Part shown: piece by piece, positions 8,097 to 19,000 of the stretch | How positions within the stretch are numbered: the first letter of the stretch is position 1 | Layout of the letters: each line of letters opens with the position of its first letter | Origin: Clostridium culturomicium | GTDB taxonomy: Bacteria; Bacillota; Clostridia; Clostridiales; Clostridiaceae | Assembly: GCF_000821305.1 (NCBI RefSeq) | Contig: NZ_CCXK01000013.1 | Span: 248,001 to 312,000, forward strand | DNA: 64,000 nucleotides | Reading direction: 5' to 3' | Translations under genes and position numbers: made by a program | The notes under the pieces: model-generated | Seen by the model: only the letters and a program-made list of their open reading frames with translations | The model's database searches: none | What the model was told of the DNA's origin: nothing

Positions 8097-8142
8097 GTAC
8101 CTGAAAACCTATGTATATTTGATAGGGGCTTTTCAGGTACTA
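8097..8142 (+). terminator. Terminator between convergent genes
   Basis: Stem GTACCTGAAAA at 8097-8107 with TTTTCAGGTAC at 8130-8140. It lies between a plus-strand gene ending at 8048 and a minus-strand gene ending at 8175 and may serve both. Confidence 0.75.
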
Positions 8143-8174
8143 AGTTGTATCTTTTTAGTTTGTTAATATAACCT

Positions 8175-8687
8175 TTAGCGTCTTTTATCTAATCCATACC
8201 CACCACGTGTTCCAGCAGATTCAGTTGTAGTTATAAAGGTTTTAATATTAAGTCCATTTAATATTCCAAGGATTTCTTTTTTTCTCTTTCTAGGAATATA
8301 AGCAATGAAAATTTTATTACAATCCTTTTGACCACAAGAATCTAAGATTGTAAATCCAACCTCTAACTTTTGTAGAACTTCTACTATTTTAGGATAGTCA
8401 TCTATACTACAGGTTATGTTTAAGGTTGCAATTCCAATAGCTATTTTTTCTTCTAATAAGCTGCCTAAAAATGTTCCAGCAGTATAACCTAATACATAAG
8501 CTACTGCCTTAAAAGGATCCTCAGTAATGGAGTTTAATACGTTGCTAGCTAATATAATCCATAAAGATATTTCGAAAAAGGCTATACAAGCCCCTTTAAG
8601 TCTTTCACCTTTTGAGATAAATACAATTCTAATTGTTGCGAGGGAAACCTCTATCAATTTTGCAATAAAAATTATTAAGTAAATCAT
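8175..8687 (-). CDS. UPF0316 / DUF2179 membrane protein
   Basis: A 170-residue protein with three N-terminal hydrophobic helices (residues 1-85, including the conserved pattern E-V-S-L-A-T-I-R-I-V-F-I-S-K-G) followed by a soluble DUF2179 domain (about 90-170) of the type also found at the C-terminus of YitT proteins. DUF2179 domains fold like small ligand-binding regulatory domains, but the role of the family is unknown. GGAGG precedes the ATG at 8687. The protein ends with a basic K-R-R. Confidence 0.85.
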   Translation of the reverse strand: MIYLIIFIAKLIEVSLATIRIVFISKGERLKGACIAFFEISLWIILASNVLNSITEDPFKAVAYVLGYTAGTFLGSLLEEKIAIGIATLNITCSIDDYPKIVEVLQKLEVGFTILDSCGQKDCNKIFIAYIPRKRKKEILGILNGLNIKTFITTTESAGTRGGYGLDKRR

Positions 8688-8954
8688 ATATAATATATCC
8701 TCCTTCTTCTGTCACCCTTAGGTGAATGCTAATTATATTGCTCATATAAAATAAAAAGTAGTATAAAGTTGATGATGTATATTACATATACAATTTTAGA
8801 AGGTAAATATCCTTCAAAAATTTAAAATAAAAATGTGTAATTAGAAAAAATTAAATAAAAGTTGTTTTGTAAAATATAAAAATGACATACAGTAAATAAT
8901 ATAGTTTGTTATTTCACAAATTTGCATATGTTAGAATAAAAGAGAGGAGCAAGG

Positions 8955-9014
8955 ATGAAACAGAGGAATTATGGCCCCCAATTAAATATAGGGTTACAAT
9001 TATCTTCTGTATAA
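8955..9014 (+). CDS. Candidate 19-residue ORF, possibly a gene remnant
   Basis: ATG 8955 follows GAGGAG at 8944-8949 with five-base spacing, and the frame ends at TAA 9012-9014. The peptide is M-K-Q-R-N-Y-G-P-Q-L-N-I-G-L-Q-L-S-S-V. The beginning is faintly like the start of AtpI/AtpZ-type proteins, so it could be a truncated 5' end rather than a working small gene. Support is limited to the good translation start. Confidence 0.25.
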   Translation: MKQRNYGPQLNIGLQLSSV

Positions 9015-9080
9015 GTTCTATGAAATTAATAATAATATTTAAATAATTAATATTGAGTTGAAAACTATGAAAACTATGTA

Positions 9081-9109
9081 TTGACTATGTTAAAAAATTG
9101 TCATATAAT
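9081..9109 (+). promoter_or_regulatory. SigA promoter of the fumarate-reductase-like gene
   Basis: TTGACT (9081-9086), 17-base spacer, TATAAT (9104-9109); 84 bases upstream of the start codon. Confidence 0.78.
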
Positions 9110-9193
9110 GCTTGAAGTAAAGCAGAAGTAATGTGAAAACAAGCATTTACAGGTTAATTTATTCAAAAGATAAAATATTATAGGGGGATTCAA

Positions 9194-10906
9194 ATGAAAA
9201 GATTTAAATTATTAAGCTTAATTTTAGCAGCTACAATGTCATTAACAATTGTTGGTTGTACTGCTAAAGATGAAAGTGAAAGAGCAACAGGAAAAGCTAA
9301 AGATGGAGTATATCAAGGAACAGGAAGCGGTTATGGTGGAAAATTAACTCTTGAGGTTGAAACTGAAGGAAACTCTATAAAAGATATAAGGTTAGTAGAA
9401 GAACATGAAACTGCACCAGTTATGAACAGAGCATTTCCAGTAATAAAGGAGAGAATAATGGAAGCACAATCTCCAGTAGTAGATAGTGTTTCAGGTGCAA
9501 CATTTTCATCTTTTGCTGTGAAAAAAGCAGTAGCTGAAGCAATGAAGGAAGCTGGAAAAGACTTTGGTGAAATCACAATGACTACTCAAGGTCCAGCTGT
9601 TGAAAAGAAAGAATTAGAAGAAGTTAAAACACAATTAGTAGTTGTTGGTGGAGGTCCAGCTGGACTATCAGCTGCAATAGAAGCTAAGCAAAATGGTGTT
9701 GAAGATATTATTGTTGTTGAGAAGTTAGATATACTAAGTGGTAATGGTAAATTCGATATGAACTTCTACGATTTAATAAACTCTCAAGCACAAAGGGATA
9801 ATGGAGTTGAAGATTCACCAGAAGCTTTAGCTGCAGATTTAAAAGAAGAGGGTGCCTGGGATACAGATGAGCGTTTAATGGCACAAGCAGAGGGTTCGGC
9901 TGAACTTGATCTATGGTTAAGAGAAATGGGAATAGAGCTTAACTACAACTATGGTGGAAGAAATCACATGGCTGAAGCTGATGCATATGCTGGTGAAGAA
10001 ATCCAAGATAAAATGGAAGCTAAAGTTAATGAGCTTGGAATTGATGTTAGAACAGGAACTAAGGGTCTTGACTTAATAATGGAAGATGGAAAAGCTGTTG
10101 GAGTTAAAGTTGAATCTAAAGAGGGTACATATGACATAAAAGCGGATGCTGTTATCATGGCTACTGGAGGATTCTCAAATAATAAAGAACTGTTAGCAAA
10201 ATATGCTCCAGGAACAGAGAAATTACAAACATCTAACCAAATGGGAACAACAGGAGATTTTGTATCAGTGTTTGAAGAGAATGAAATTCAATTAGGACAC
10301 ATGGATACAATAAGAATATTCCCAACCATTATAAGCAATAGAAGAGATTTAACAGGTGGTGGATCTACAATATTTGTTAACAAAAATGGAGAAAGATTTA
10401 TTGATGAAACTAAAGGTGGATTAGAGCTTGGTAGTGCAATATTAGAGCAAGAAGGTGGAAAAGCTTACTATATCTATGACCAACAATTATTTGATGCTTC
10501 ATACAGGTTACAAAAACACAATGCTTTAGGATATCATACTTCAGCTGATACTTTAGAGGAATTAGCTGAAAAGATGGGAATAAATGCTGAAAACTTAGTT
10601 AAGACTGTAGAAGAAACTAATAAAGCTGTTGATGGTGAAACTGCTGATCAATTCAGACAAAAAGCTTTAGGTAAGAAAATAGAAAAAGGACCATTCTATG
10701 CAGTTCAAATAGAGTCAGCTGTTCATATGACTAAGGGTGGCGTAGTTGCTAACGAAAAAGCTGAAATATTAAATACTGATAACGAAGTAATTCCAGGATT
10801 ATATGCAGCTGGAGAAGTTGCTGATTCAAGTGCAGCATATTCTGCATCTGTAGTATTTGGAAGAATTTCGGGAGAAGAAGCAGCAAAATATATATCAAAT
10901 AAGTAG
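9194..10906 (+). CDS. Secreted fumarate-reductase-type flavoprotein lipoprotein (FMN-binding plus FAD domains)
   Basis: A 570-residue protein. Residues 1-22 are a lipoprotein signal peptide ending at the lipobox I-V-G-C. Residues 38-120 are an FMN_bind domain with the S-G-A-T-F-S-S motif (about 100-106), where FMN is attached to Thr/Ser by ApbE-type flavin transferases. Residues 150-570 are a flavocytochrome-c/fumarate-reductase FAD domain with the dinucleotide motif V-V-V-G-G-G-P-A-G-L near 153. There is no heme domain, unlike Shewanella flavocytochrome c. It probably reduces fumarate, urocanate or a related enoate at the outer membrane face, receiving electrons through the bound FMN. GGGGG precedes the ATG. 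Confidence 0.88.
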   Translation: MKRFKLLSLILAATMSLTIVGCTAKDESERATGKAKDGVYQGTGSGYGGKLTLEVETEGNSIKDIRLVEEHETAPVMNRAFPVIKERIMEAQSPVVDSVSGATFSSFAVKKAVAEAMKEAGKDFGEITMTTQGPAVEKKELEEVKTQLVVVGGGPAGLSAAIEAKQNGVEDIIVVEKLDILSGNGKFDMNFYDLINSQAQRDNGVEDSPEALAADLKEEGAWDTDERLMAQAEGSAELDLWLREMGIELNYNYGGRNHMAEADAYAGEEIQDKMEAKVNELGIDVRTGTKGLDLIMEDGKAVGVKVESKEGTYDIKADAVIMATGGFSNNKELLAKYAPGTEKLQTSNQMGTTGDFVSVFEENEIQLGHMDTIRIFPTIISNRRDLTGGGSTIFVNKNGERFIDETKGGLELGSAILEQEGGKAYYIYDQQLFDASYRLQKHNALGYHTSADTLEELAEKMGINAENLVKTVEETNKAVDGETADQFRQKALGKKIEKGPFYAVQIESAVHMTKGGVVANEKAEILNTDNEVIPGLYAAGEVADSSAAYSASVVFGRISGEEAAKYISNK

Positions 10907-10932
10907 TATAAAATATAATAATCTTAATATAG

Positions 10933-10972
10933 AAAGTTCATCTATTAACTTATTTAATAGGTGAACTTTTAT
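10933..10972 (+). terminator. Rho-independent terminator of the flavoprotein gene
   Basis: Stem AAAGTTCATCTATT at 10933-10946 with AATAGGTGAACTTT at 10956-10969, with a T tail. Confidence 0.85.
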
Positions 10973-11144
10973 TATTGAAGAGAAAATGGCATTGGTAAAT
11001 TTCATATAAAGTTAAAGAAGATTAAAAAGTAATTTATAAAAATATTTCCAATAAATGTATTTTTTATAATACGTAAAAATGAATAAAAATGTAAATTGAG
11101 AACAGTTACATATATGAATAATAGGAATTGTAAATATTTAATTG

Positions 11145-11173
11145 TTGAAATTTTTTCAATTTGATTGTACAAT
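11145..11173 (+). promoter_or_regulatory. Candidate SigA promoter of the AbgT gene
   Basis: TTGAAA (11145-11150), 17-base spacer, TACAAT (11168-11173), 57 bases upstream of the start. Confidence 0.55.
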
Positions 11174-11230
11174 AATAAATACGTATTTGTCGAAAAAGAA
11201 AGAACAATTAGTAAATAAGGGGGAAAACCA

Positions 11231-12760
11231 ATGAAGAACAAAAGTAAAAAAGGCTTCTTGGGTACTGTAGAAAGTATCGGAAACAAGCTGCCGCATCCAG
11301 CAATAATTTTCGTAATATTAGCAGCAATTATAGCAGTAGTATCACATGTGTTAGCAAGTATTGGGGTATCTGTAACATATACAGGTCTTGATAGAGCTAC
11401 AAATGAAATAAAAGAAATGACAGCAACAGTAGTAAGTTTATTAAGTCCAGAGGGAATTAGATTTATGTTTACTACAGCAATATCAAACTTTACTAAGTTT
11501 GCAGCCTTAGGAACTGTTTTAGTAGCTCTACTTGGAGTAGGTGTTGCAGAAGGGACAGGCCTTATAGGAGCTTGTTTAACAAAATTAGTTACAAGCACAC
11601 CAAAAAGATTAATAACACTAGTAGTAGTATTTGCAGGTGTAATGTCTAGTATTGCATCAGATGCAGGATATGTTGTGTTAATACCTCTAGGAGCAGTAAT
11701 CTTCTTAAGCTTTGGAAGACATCCACTTGCAGGTATAGCAGCAGCCTTTGCAGGGGTTTCAGGTGGATTTAGTGCAAACTTAATGTTTGGACCTACAGAT
11801 GCACTTTTAAGTGGAATAACTACAGAAGCAGCAAAATTATCAAGTACTCCAGTTGTAGTAGGAATTACTGATAACTGGTACTTTATAGCAGCATCAGTAT
11901 TTGTTATAACAATCCTTGGAACAATAGTTACAGAAAAAATAGTTGAACCTAGACTTGGTAAATATAAAGGTGAAATAACAGAAAAAGTTAGCACTCTTTC
12001 AGCAGAAGAGAAGAGAGGTTTAAAATTTGCAGGAATAGCTCTTTTAATTACTGCAGCGATTATGGCGTTATTAGTAGTTCCAGCTAACGGTGTATTAAGA
12101 AACCCTGAAAATGGAGCAATACTTAAGTCACCATTTATGGATTCTATAGTTATAGTAATAACAATATTATTCTTAGTTCCAGGTATCGCATACGGTTATG
12201 GATCAGGTTCAGTTAAAAAAAGCAGCACTGTTATTGATTTAATGGGTAAGAGTATGGCAACTATGGGAGGATACATAGTTTTAGTATTCTTCGCAGCTCA
12301 ATTCGTTGAATACTTCACATATACAAACCTAGGAACAGTAATTGCATCTAAAGGAGCAGCCTTCCTAAAAGGAATTGGCTTAACAGGACTTCCTTTAATA
12401 ATAGGATTCGTATTAGTTGCAGCATTCATAAACATTTTCATGGGATCGGCATCAGCTAAGTGGGCTATAATGGCACCAGTATTCGTTCCAATGCTTATGG
12501 AGCTTGGATATTCTCCAGCATTTACTCAAATGGCATACAGAATAGGTGATTCAACAACAAACATAATATCTCCATTAATGAGCTATTTTGCATTAGTAGT
12601 TGCATTTGCTCAGAAATATGATGATGAATCAGGAGCTGGTACAATAATATCAACAATGCTTCCATACTCAATAGTATTCTTTATTGGATGGTTATCACTT
12701 CTAATTGTTTGGTATGTATTGAAATTACCATTAGGACCTGGAGTAGGAATAGGAATGTAA
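11231..12760 (+). CDS. AbgT-family transporter (p-aminobenzoyl-glutamate / antimetabolite type)
   Basis: A 509-residue membrane protein with about 12 hydrophobic segments and strong AbgT family signatures: N-K-L-P-H-P near residue 18, A-S-D-A-G-Y-V-V-L-I-P near 142, the G-G-F-S-A-N motif near 178 and M-G-S-A-S-A-K-W near 404. AbgT members import p-aminobenzoyl-glutamate in enterics, while others act as proton-driven exporters of sulfonamides. No amidohydrolase gene lies next to it, so the substrate is open. GGGGG precedes the ATG, and a terminator follows. Confidence 0.9.
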   Translation: MKNKSKKGFLGTVESIGNKLPHPAIIFVILAAIIAVVSHVLASIGVSVTYTGLDRATNEIKEMTATVVSLLSPEGIRFMFTTAISNFTKFAALGTVLVALLGVGVAEGTGLIGACLTKLVTSTPKRLITLVVVFAGVMSSIASDAGYVVLIPLGAVIFLSFGRHPLAGIAAAFAGVSGGFSANLMFGPTDALLSGITTEAAKLSSTPVVVGITDNWYFIAASVFVITILGTIVTEKIVEPRLGKYKGEITEKVSTLSAEEKRGLKFAGIALLITAAIMALLVVPANGVLRNPENGAILKSPFMDSIVIVITILFLVPGIAYGYGSGSVKKSSTVIDLMGKSMATMGGYIVLVFFAAQFVEYFTYTNLGTVIASKGAAFLKGIGLTGLPLIIGFVLVAAFINIFMGSASAKWAIMAPVFVPMLMELGYSPAFTQMAYRIGDSTTNIISPLMSYFALVVAFAQKYDDESGAGTIISTMLPYSIVFFIGWLSLLIVWYVLKLPLGPGVGIGM

Positions 12761-13083
12761 TTTTAACTTTAATTAATAATGAAAAAGATTATATAAAATT
12801 TTTAAGAAGAGGTGCTGGACAAGCGATACTTCCTCTTGAAACTGAAGACCTAAGGCATATAAGATATGTCTTAGGTCTTTTATTATAAGTTAATATATTT
12901 TTTATTGCAGAAGGGTTGCTTAAAAATATGATGTTTTTCTACAAGTATTGAGAAATTTCTTAATTTAAATTTAACTTATTGGAAAACTAAAAGAGAGTAA
13001 TGAAGAAAATTGCTTGCAGTCTTTAAACATAATATTACATTAATGTTATATAATATAAGTAAATATTGTAAGGAGGGGATATA
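12761..13083 (+). other. 323-base intergenic region
   Basis: Contains the terminator of the AbgT gene (12845-12884). The rest is AT-rich; a TATAAT at 13049-13054 may be the -10 box of the next gene, but no convincing -35 box was found. Confidence 0.5.
12845..12884 (+). terminator. Rho-independent terminator of the AbgT gene
   Basis: Stem AAGACCTAAGGCATA (from 12845) pairing with TATGTCTTAGGTCTT (to 12879), with a T-rich tail. Confidence 0.87.
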
Positions 13084-16000
13084 ATGTATAAACTTTCAAA
13101 AAGTAAACGTAAACTTTTAAGTCTTTTTGTTGCTTTTACAATGGTGTTAGGATTGATATCTACGCCGTATAAAGTTGTATTGGCAGAAGGAACACAAGAA
13201 AAAATAATATTTGAGGAAGGATTTACGGGGGATAAAAATAGAATTTTTGCAAGTGAAGGATGGATTTTAAATCCAGAAGCTATGGCAGGGTATGATAGCA
13301 ATACAAACTTTGGAGTGGAAAAGCCATCAGCTAAACTTGAGAAAACAGGCATGTATATTGAAAGTCCAGGATTCACACTTGAAGCGGATGGAACTTTGAC
13401 ATTTTGGGCAAAGGGACAAAATAATTTAGCTAATTCAGAGTTATATGTTAAAGCGTTCAAGGACGGAAGCTGGGATACATTAGATACATTAAGTGCTGAA
13501 AATGGAAAATTAACTGCTAATCAAGTTTCTAATGCGACAGTTGTAATTCCGAAACAGTATACAAAAATAAGACTAGAGTATAAAAAGGGAACTAGCAATG
13601 TATCTATTGATGATATCAAGCTTGTAGGAATTGACGGTGGTTCAGGTCCAGTAGATCCTCCTGTAGACCCACCAGTGGATCCTCCAGTAGAAGGAAATAT
13701 AATTTCTATCGCTGAGGCAAGAACAAAAACTGATACTGTTAAGGTAAAAGGAATTATTACATTTAAAGAAGTTTCAGGTACATCATCATTTAATTATGCA
13801 ATACAAGATGGAACAGCAGGTATTGCTTTAAGAGGAAAGGATGACTTAAAAGTAGGGGATGAAGTAACGGTAGAAGGGCCAGTAGGAGCTTATAATGGAT
13901 TAGTCCAAATTCAATACTCTTCTATTAACCAAAATTCTTCTAATAATACATTACCTACACCAAAAGAGGTTAAAATAGCAGACATTATTGACAATGATGG
14001 CGGCGAAAAGTATGAATCACAAAGAGTTAAATTTACTAATGTAACTATAGGTGAAATAGTTACAGGAGGTAGTACAACAATTACAGATAATGATGGGAAA
14101 ACAGCTAACATATATAAAATTCCTGAATTAACTGATATTGTAAAAAATAATAAGATTGATGTTATAGGAGTATGTTCACAATTTGCAACAAGTGGCATAG
14201 GCGGGTATCAAATTAGAGTAGCATCAGCCACAGATATAGTAAAATCAACTGTTGTGCCTGAAGTGGATACTAAAGGACCAGAGCTTGTTGTGGTTTCTCC
14301 AGGAAGCTTGACAACTACAGATGTAAGACAACCTATAAAGATATCCTATGAAGATCCATCTGGTGTAAGTATGGATAGTTTAGCAATCACATTTGATGGT
14401 ACAGATGTTAAAGGAAAATGTGAAATTACAGATAAATATATAATATATAATCCAGCAGAAGATTTATCTATTGGAAAACATAAAGTAAGTATTACACTTA
14501 ATGATACTTTAGGTAATGTAGGTAAATTAGAGGTTGAAATAGAAGTTAAAGAGAAGGTAAATGTGGATGGATTAAACATATATTTTGGACAACTCCACTC
14601 ACATACAAATATCTCTGACGGAGAAGGTTCTATTGAAGATGCATATAAATATGCAAAGGAGTCAGCTGGAGTTGATTTCCTAGCTGTTACAGATCACTCA
14701 AACTCTTTAGAAAATGATACAAAAGCTTCTATGGCAGATGGTTCTGTAAGTCCAGAGTGGGTTAATGCAAAAAATACAGCTAAGAAATATAGCGATTCTA
14801 ATTTCTTGGGTGTATATGCTTATGAGATGACTTGGTCAAATGGAACTGGTCATATGAATACTTTCAATACACCAGGATTTGAAAGCAGAAATAAGGAAGG
14901 TTTAAAAAATTCAGATGCTAAGGCATTAGAAAATTATTATAACATTCTTAAAGAGTATCCAGCTTCAATCTCACAATGGAATCATCCAGGCAAAACCTTC
15001 GGAGATTTCAATGATTTTGCTTTATATGATCCTCAAATTGATAATGTTGTTAATTTAATAGAAGTTGGTAATGGTGAAGGTCAAGTTCATGGTAGTGGAT
15101 ATTTCCCTTCTTATGATTTTTATACAAGAGCTTTAGATAAGGGATGGCATGTTTCTCCTACAAACAATCAAGATAACCATAAAGGTAAATGGGGGAATGC
15201 GAATACCGCAAGAACAGTTGTATTATCAGATAACTTAACAGAAGAAGGTTTATATGATGCTTTAAGAAATATGAGAACTTATGCAACTGAAGATGAAAAC
15301 TTAAGCATAGTTTATACTTTAAATGATGAGGTTATGGGATCAATGCTTAGTGATAAGCCTTCAGAAGTGAAAATAAAAGTAGAGGTAAAGGATGCAGATG
15401 CTGAAAATATTGGTAAGGTTTCTGTAATTGTAAATGGTGGAGCAGTTGCAGATTCTAAGATTATAAATGCTAACGAAGGTATTGTTGAATTTACTTTACC
15501 AGCAGATTACTCTTATTATTACATTAGAGTTGAGCAGGAAGATAAGGATACAGCAGTTACTGCACCAGTTTGGGTTGGAGCAGTTGAAAAGGCTGGAATA
15601 TCAAAGAGTGAAGCAAGTACTTCAATGCCTTTAAAAGGTGAAGAATTAACTATAAACACATCTATATATAATAATGAAGATTATCCAATGACAGTTAAAA
15701 GTATGGAATATTCTATTGATGGTAATGTAATTAATACTTCAGCAGAGGAGTTTGAAGTTAAGTCCTTAGGAACTAAGCAATATTCCTTTAAATATACTCC
15801 AAAAGCAGCAGGCAGTTTTAATGTAAATGTGAAGATGACTGCAGTTATTAATGGAGTTGAAAAGACTTATACAGGAGTTGTAAAGCTTAAAGTTACAGAT
15901 CCTTCAGTAATTTCTAGAGTTGTTGTTGACGCAACACATTTCAATGATTATGTTGCAGGATATTATGCAAACAGTATGAACAATTTCACAAAAATAGCTA

Positions 16001-19000
16001 ATTCAGATAATTTTGATGTAAGAATTGAAAAAAATAAAATAACTGATGAGATTTTAAAGGATGCTCAATTATTAATTATAACTGCACCAGCTAAGAAGGC
16101 TGGAAATGTAGGGGGAGTTCCATATCAGCCTCAAACTTTTAGTGATGAGTTTATTTCAACTGTTAAGAGATATGCAGACAATGGTGGAACAGTTATAGTT
16201 ACAGGAATTGCTGATTATCAAGATGGTATAGGTGAATTTGCTTCATCAACTCAAGTTAATAAGCTTTTAGCTGCAATAGGAGCTACAACAAGAATTAACA
16301 ATGATGAAGTTGTGGATGATGTAACCAATAGTGGTCAACCATATCGTTTGAAGTTTAAAAATATAAACACTGATTCACAATATTTAAGTGGTGTAGTAAG
16401 CGAACAAGAGTACAGCTTTTATAGTGGATGTTCCGTTGCTTTAGATAAGGCAGCAGTTGAAACAGGAAAAGCTGATTGGCTTGTTAAAGGTCATGAAACA
16501 ACCTACTCCTTTGACTCAAATAAAAATACTACAGGAGTAGCAGTACCCAAGGGTGAAGTGGTTGCATTAGCCAGTGAAAAGCTAGCAAGTGGCGCTAATG
16601 TATTTGTGGCAGGAACTATATTTATGTCTAATTTCGAAGTTCAAGCTTCATTAGATAATTATGGGGATCTACAATACTCTAACTACAATATAATTATGAA
16701 CGTTCTTGATTCAGTAAAAAAAGAAGTTGCAGTAACTCCGATTTCTGAAGTTAGAAATGCAGATATGGGAACTGTATTCTGTATTGAAGGTTATGTAACA
16801 GCAGGAACTAATGAAGGCAATGCTTTCTTTGACACCATATATGTTCAGGATGAAACAGCAGGAATTAATATATTCCCAGTAGCAGGAATAGATTTACAGG
16901 TTGGACAAAAGGTTAGAATTATTGGGTCTGTTAGTGCTTATGAAGGCGAAAAGCAGATTAATCAAAGTAGTATTGAAGTGTTAGACGAAGTTAAGATTAT
17001 GGAACCAACTAAGATGACAACAAATGCTGCAACTTTGGAAGCTAACAAGGGACTCTTAGTATCTGTAACTGGAAAAGTTATGTCAATAGGGGAAAATAAT
17101 TCTGGTGCAATGATATTAAATGATGGTTCTGGAGATGTTAGAGTATTCTTAAATGGATATGTAGGTTCTTCAGATGGAAGTATAGAAGTTGGTAAATTTA
17201 ACAGCAATATTAAGGTTGGGGACACAGTAACAGCAATCGGACTAGCTTCAACAGATCCAGAGGGTCCAAGAATAAGAGTAAGGGATTCTAAGGAAGTAAG
17301 TTTAGTTCAGTCTAGAGAGTCTGAGATTACAATTCTTCATACTAATGACTCCCACGGAAGAGTTAAGGCTGATAGTTCAATAATAGGAATTGATACAATT
17401 TCAGCTATTAAGAAATCAATGCCTAATTCATTATTAGTGGATGCTGGGGACACTTTACATGGTCTTCCATTTGCAACATTAAATAAGGGTGCAGATATAG
17501 TTAACTTAATGAAGCTAGCTGGATATGACTTAATGGCTCCAGGAAACCATGACTTCAATTATGGATATGAAAGACTTCTTGAGCTTGCAACATTAGCAAC
17601 AGAAGGAGAAAATGGATTTAACATTATTTCAGCAAACGTATTGAAGGATAATAATCCTATATTATTACCAAATAAGATTAAAGAAGTAAATGGAGTTAAG
17701 GTTGGTTTCTTTGGATTAACTTCTCCAGAAACAACTTACAAGACTAATCCAAACAACGTTAAAGGCTTAGATTTTGCAGATCCTATATTAACAGCTAAGC
17801 AACAAGTAGAGGACCTAAAGGCGCAAGGCGCAGAGGTTATTATTGCCTTAGCTCATATTGGAACTGATGAAGCTACTGAAATTAGAAGTGATATGGTTGC
17901 AGAAGCTGTAGATGGCATTGATGTAATTATCGATGGTCATAGCCATAGTACTTATCCAGAAGGATATGTAACTAATAATGGAACATTAATTGCAAGTACA
18001 GGTCAATATGAAGGAAGCCTTGGAAAGGTATCTTTAGTAGTTGATAATGAAACTAAGGAAGTAAAGGTTAAGACAGCAGCTTTAATTTCTAAGGATCAAG
18101 CTTTAGCTTATACTCCAGATTCAGTGGTTACAGATGAAATTAAATCTATTGATAAAGAACAAAGTGCTGGATTATTAGAAGTTGTTGGTAAAAACTTAAC
18201 ACTTCTAAATGGAGTAAGAGAAGATGTTAGATCGAAGGAAACAAACTTAGGTAATCTTATTCAAGATTCAATGCTATATGAAACAGGAGCTCAGATTGCA
18301 ATTAGCAATGGTGGAAATATTAGAGCCAATATTGATGTTGGAGACATAACAAAGGGTGAGATTATTACTGTTCTTCCATTTGGAAACTATATTGTAACTA
18401 AGTATCTAACAGGTGCACAAGTTAAAGAAGTTTTAGAGTTTGCAGTAAGCAAGTCCCCAGCTGTAAATCCAGCATTCGCCCATGTTGCAGGTATAAAATT
18501 CAGCTATGATGAAAGTAAACCTGAAGGACAAAGAATCATTGAGATTACCATGGATGGTAAGAAATTAGATATGGAAAAGAAATACCTTGTTGCTACTAAT
18601 GACTTCTTAGCAGTTGGCGGAGATAATTATCCTTGCTTTAAGGATATACCAACTGAAAATGAATTTGGAGCTATGGAAGAAGCATTAGCAGATTATATTA
18701 AATCTCTAGGTGAGGTTAATTATGAAGTAGAGGGAAGAATAACCAAAGATACTTTTGAAAATGTAGCTAATAAAGAGGCTGCAGCTGCAGTTACAGATTT
18801 AATAAATGCATTACCTGAAAGTGTAACTTTAAAAGATAAGGACTTAGTAGTATCAGCAAGAACAGCTTATGATAATTTAACAGAAGCTCAAAAGGCGTTA
18901 GTTTCAGAAGAAATAGTTCGTCGATTACTAGAAGCTGAAAGTGAAATTAAAAAGCTTGAAGAGGCTGAAAAAGATCAGAAGGCAGCTGATGCTGTAATTG

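Larger units (their letters stand above)
8688..9193 (+). other. 506-base intergenic region with a candidate 19-codon ORF and the promoter of the next gene
   Basis: The region is AT-rich. It contains an isolated short ORF at 8955-9014 with its own ribosome binding site and a near-consensus promoter at 9081-9109 that serves the fumarate-reductase-like gene. No riboswitch was recognised. Confidence 0.6.
10907..11230 (+). other. 324-base intergenic region with terminator and promoter
   Basis: Holds the terminator of the flavoprotein gene (10933-10972) and a promoter for the AbgT transporter (11145-11173). The remainder is AT-rich with no further structure seen. Confidence 0.6.

Noticed and set aside
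11002..11994. Long open frame of 330 codons on the minus strand
   Set aside because: It is antisense to the well-supported AbgT gene and its intergenic region, has no ribosome binding site and no recognisable domain.
12688..12888. 66-codon plus-strand frame overlapping the end of the AbgT gene
   Set aside because: It begins inside the AbgT gene in another frame and runs through the terminator; no start signal.
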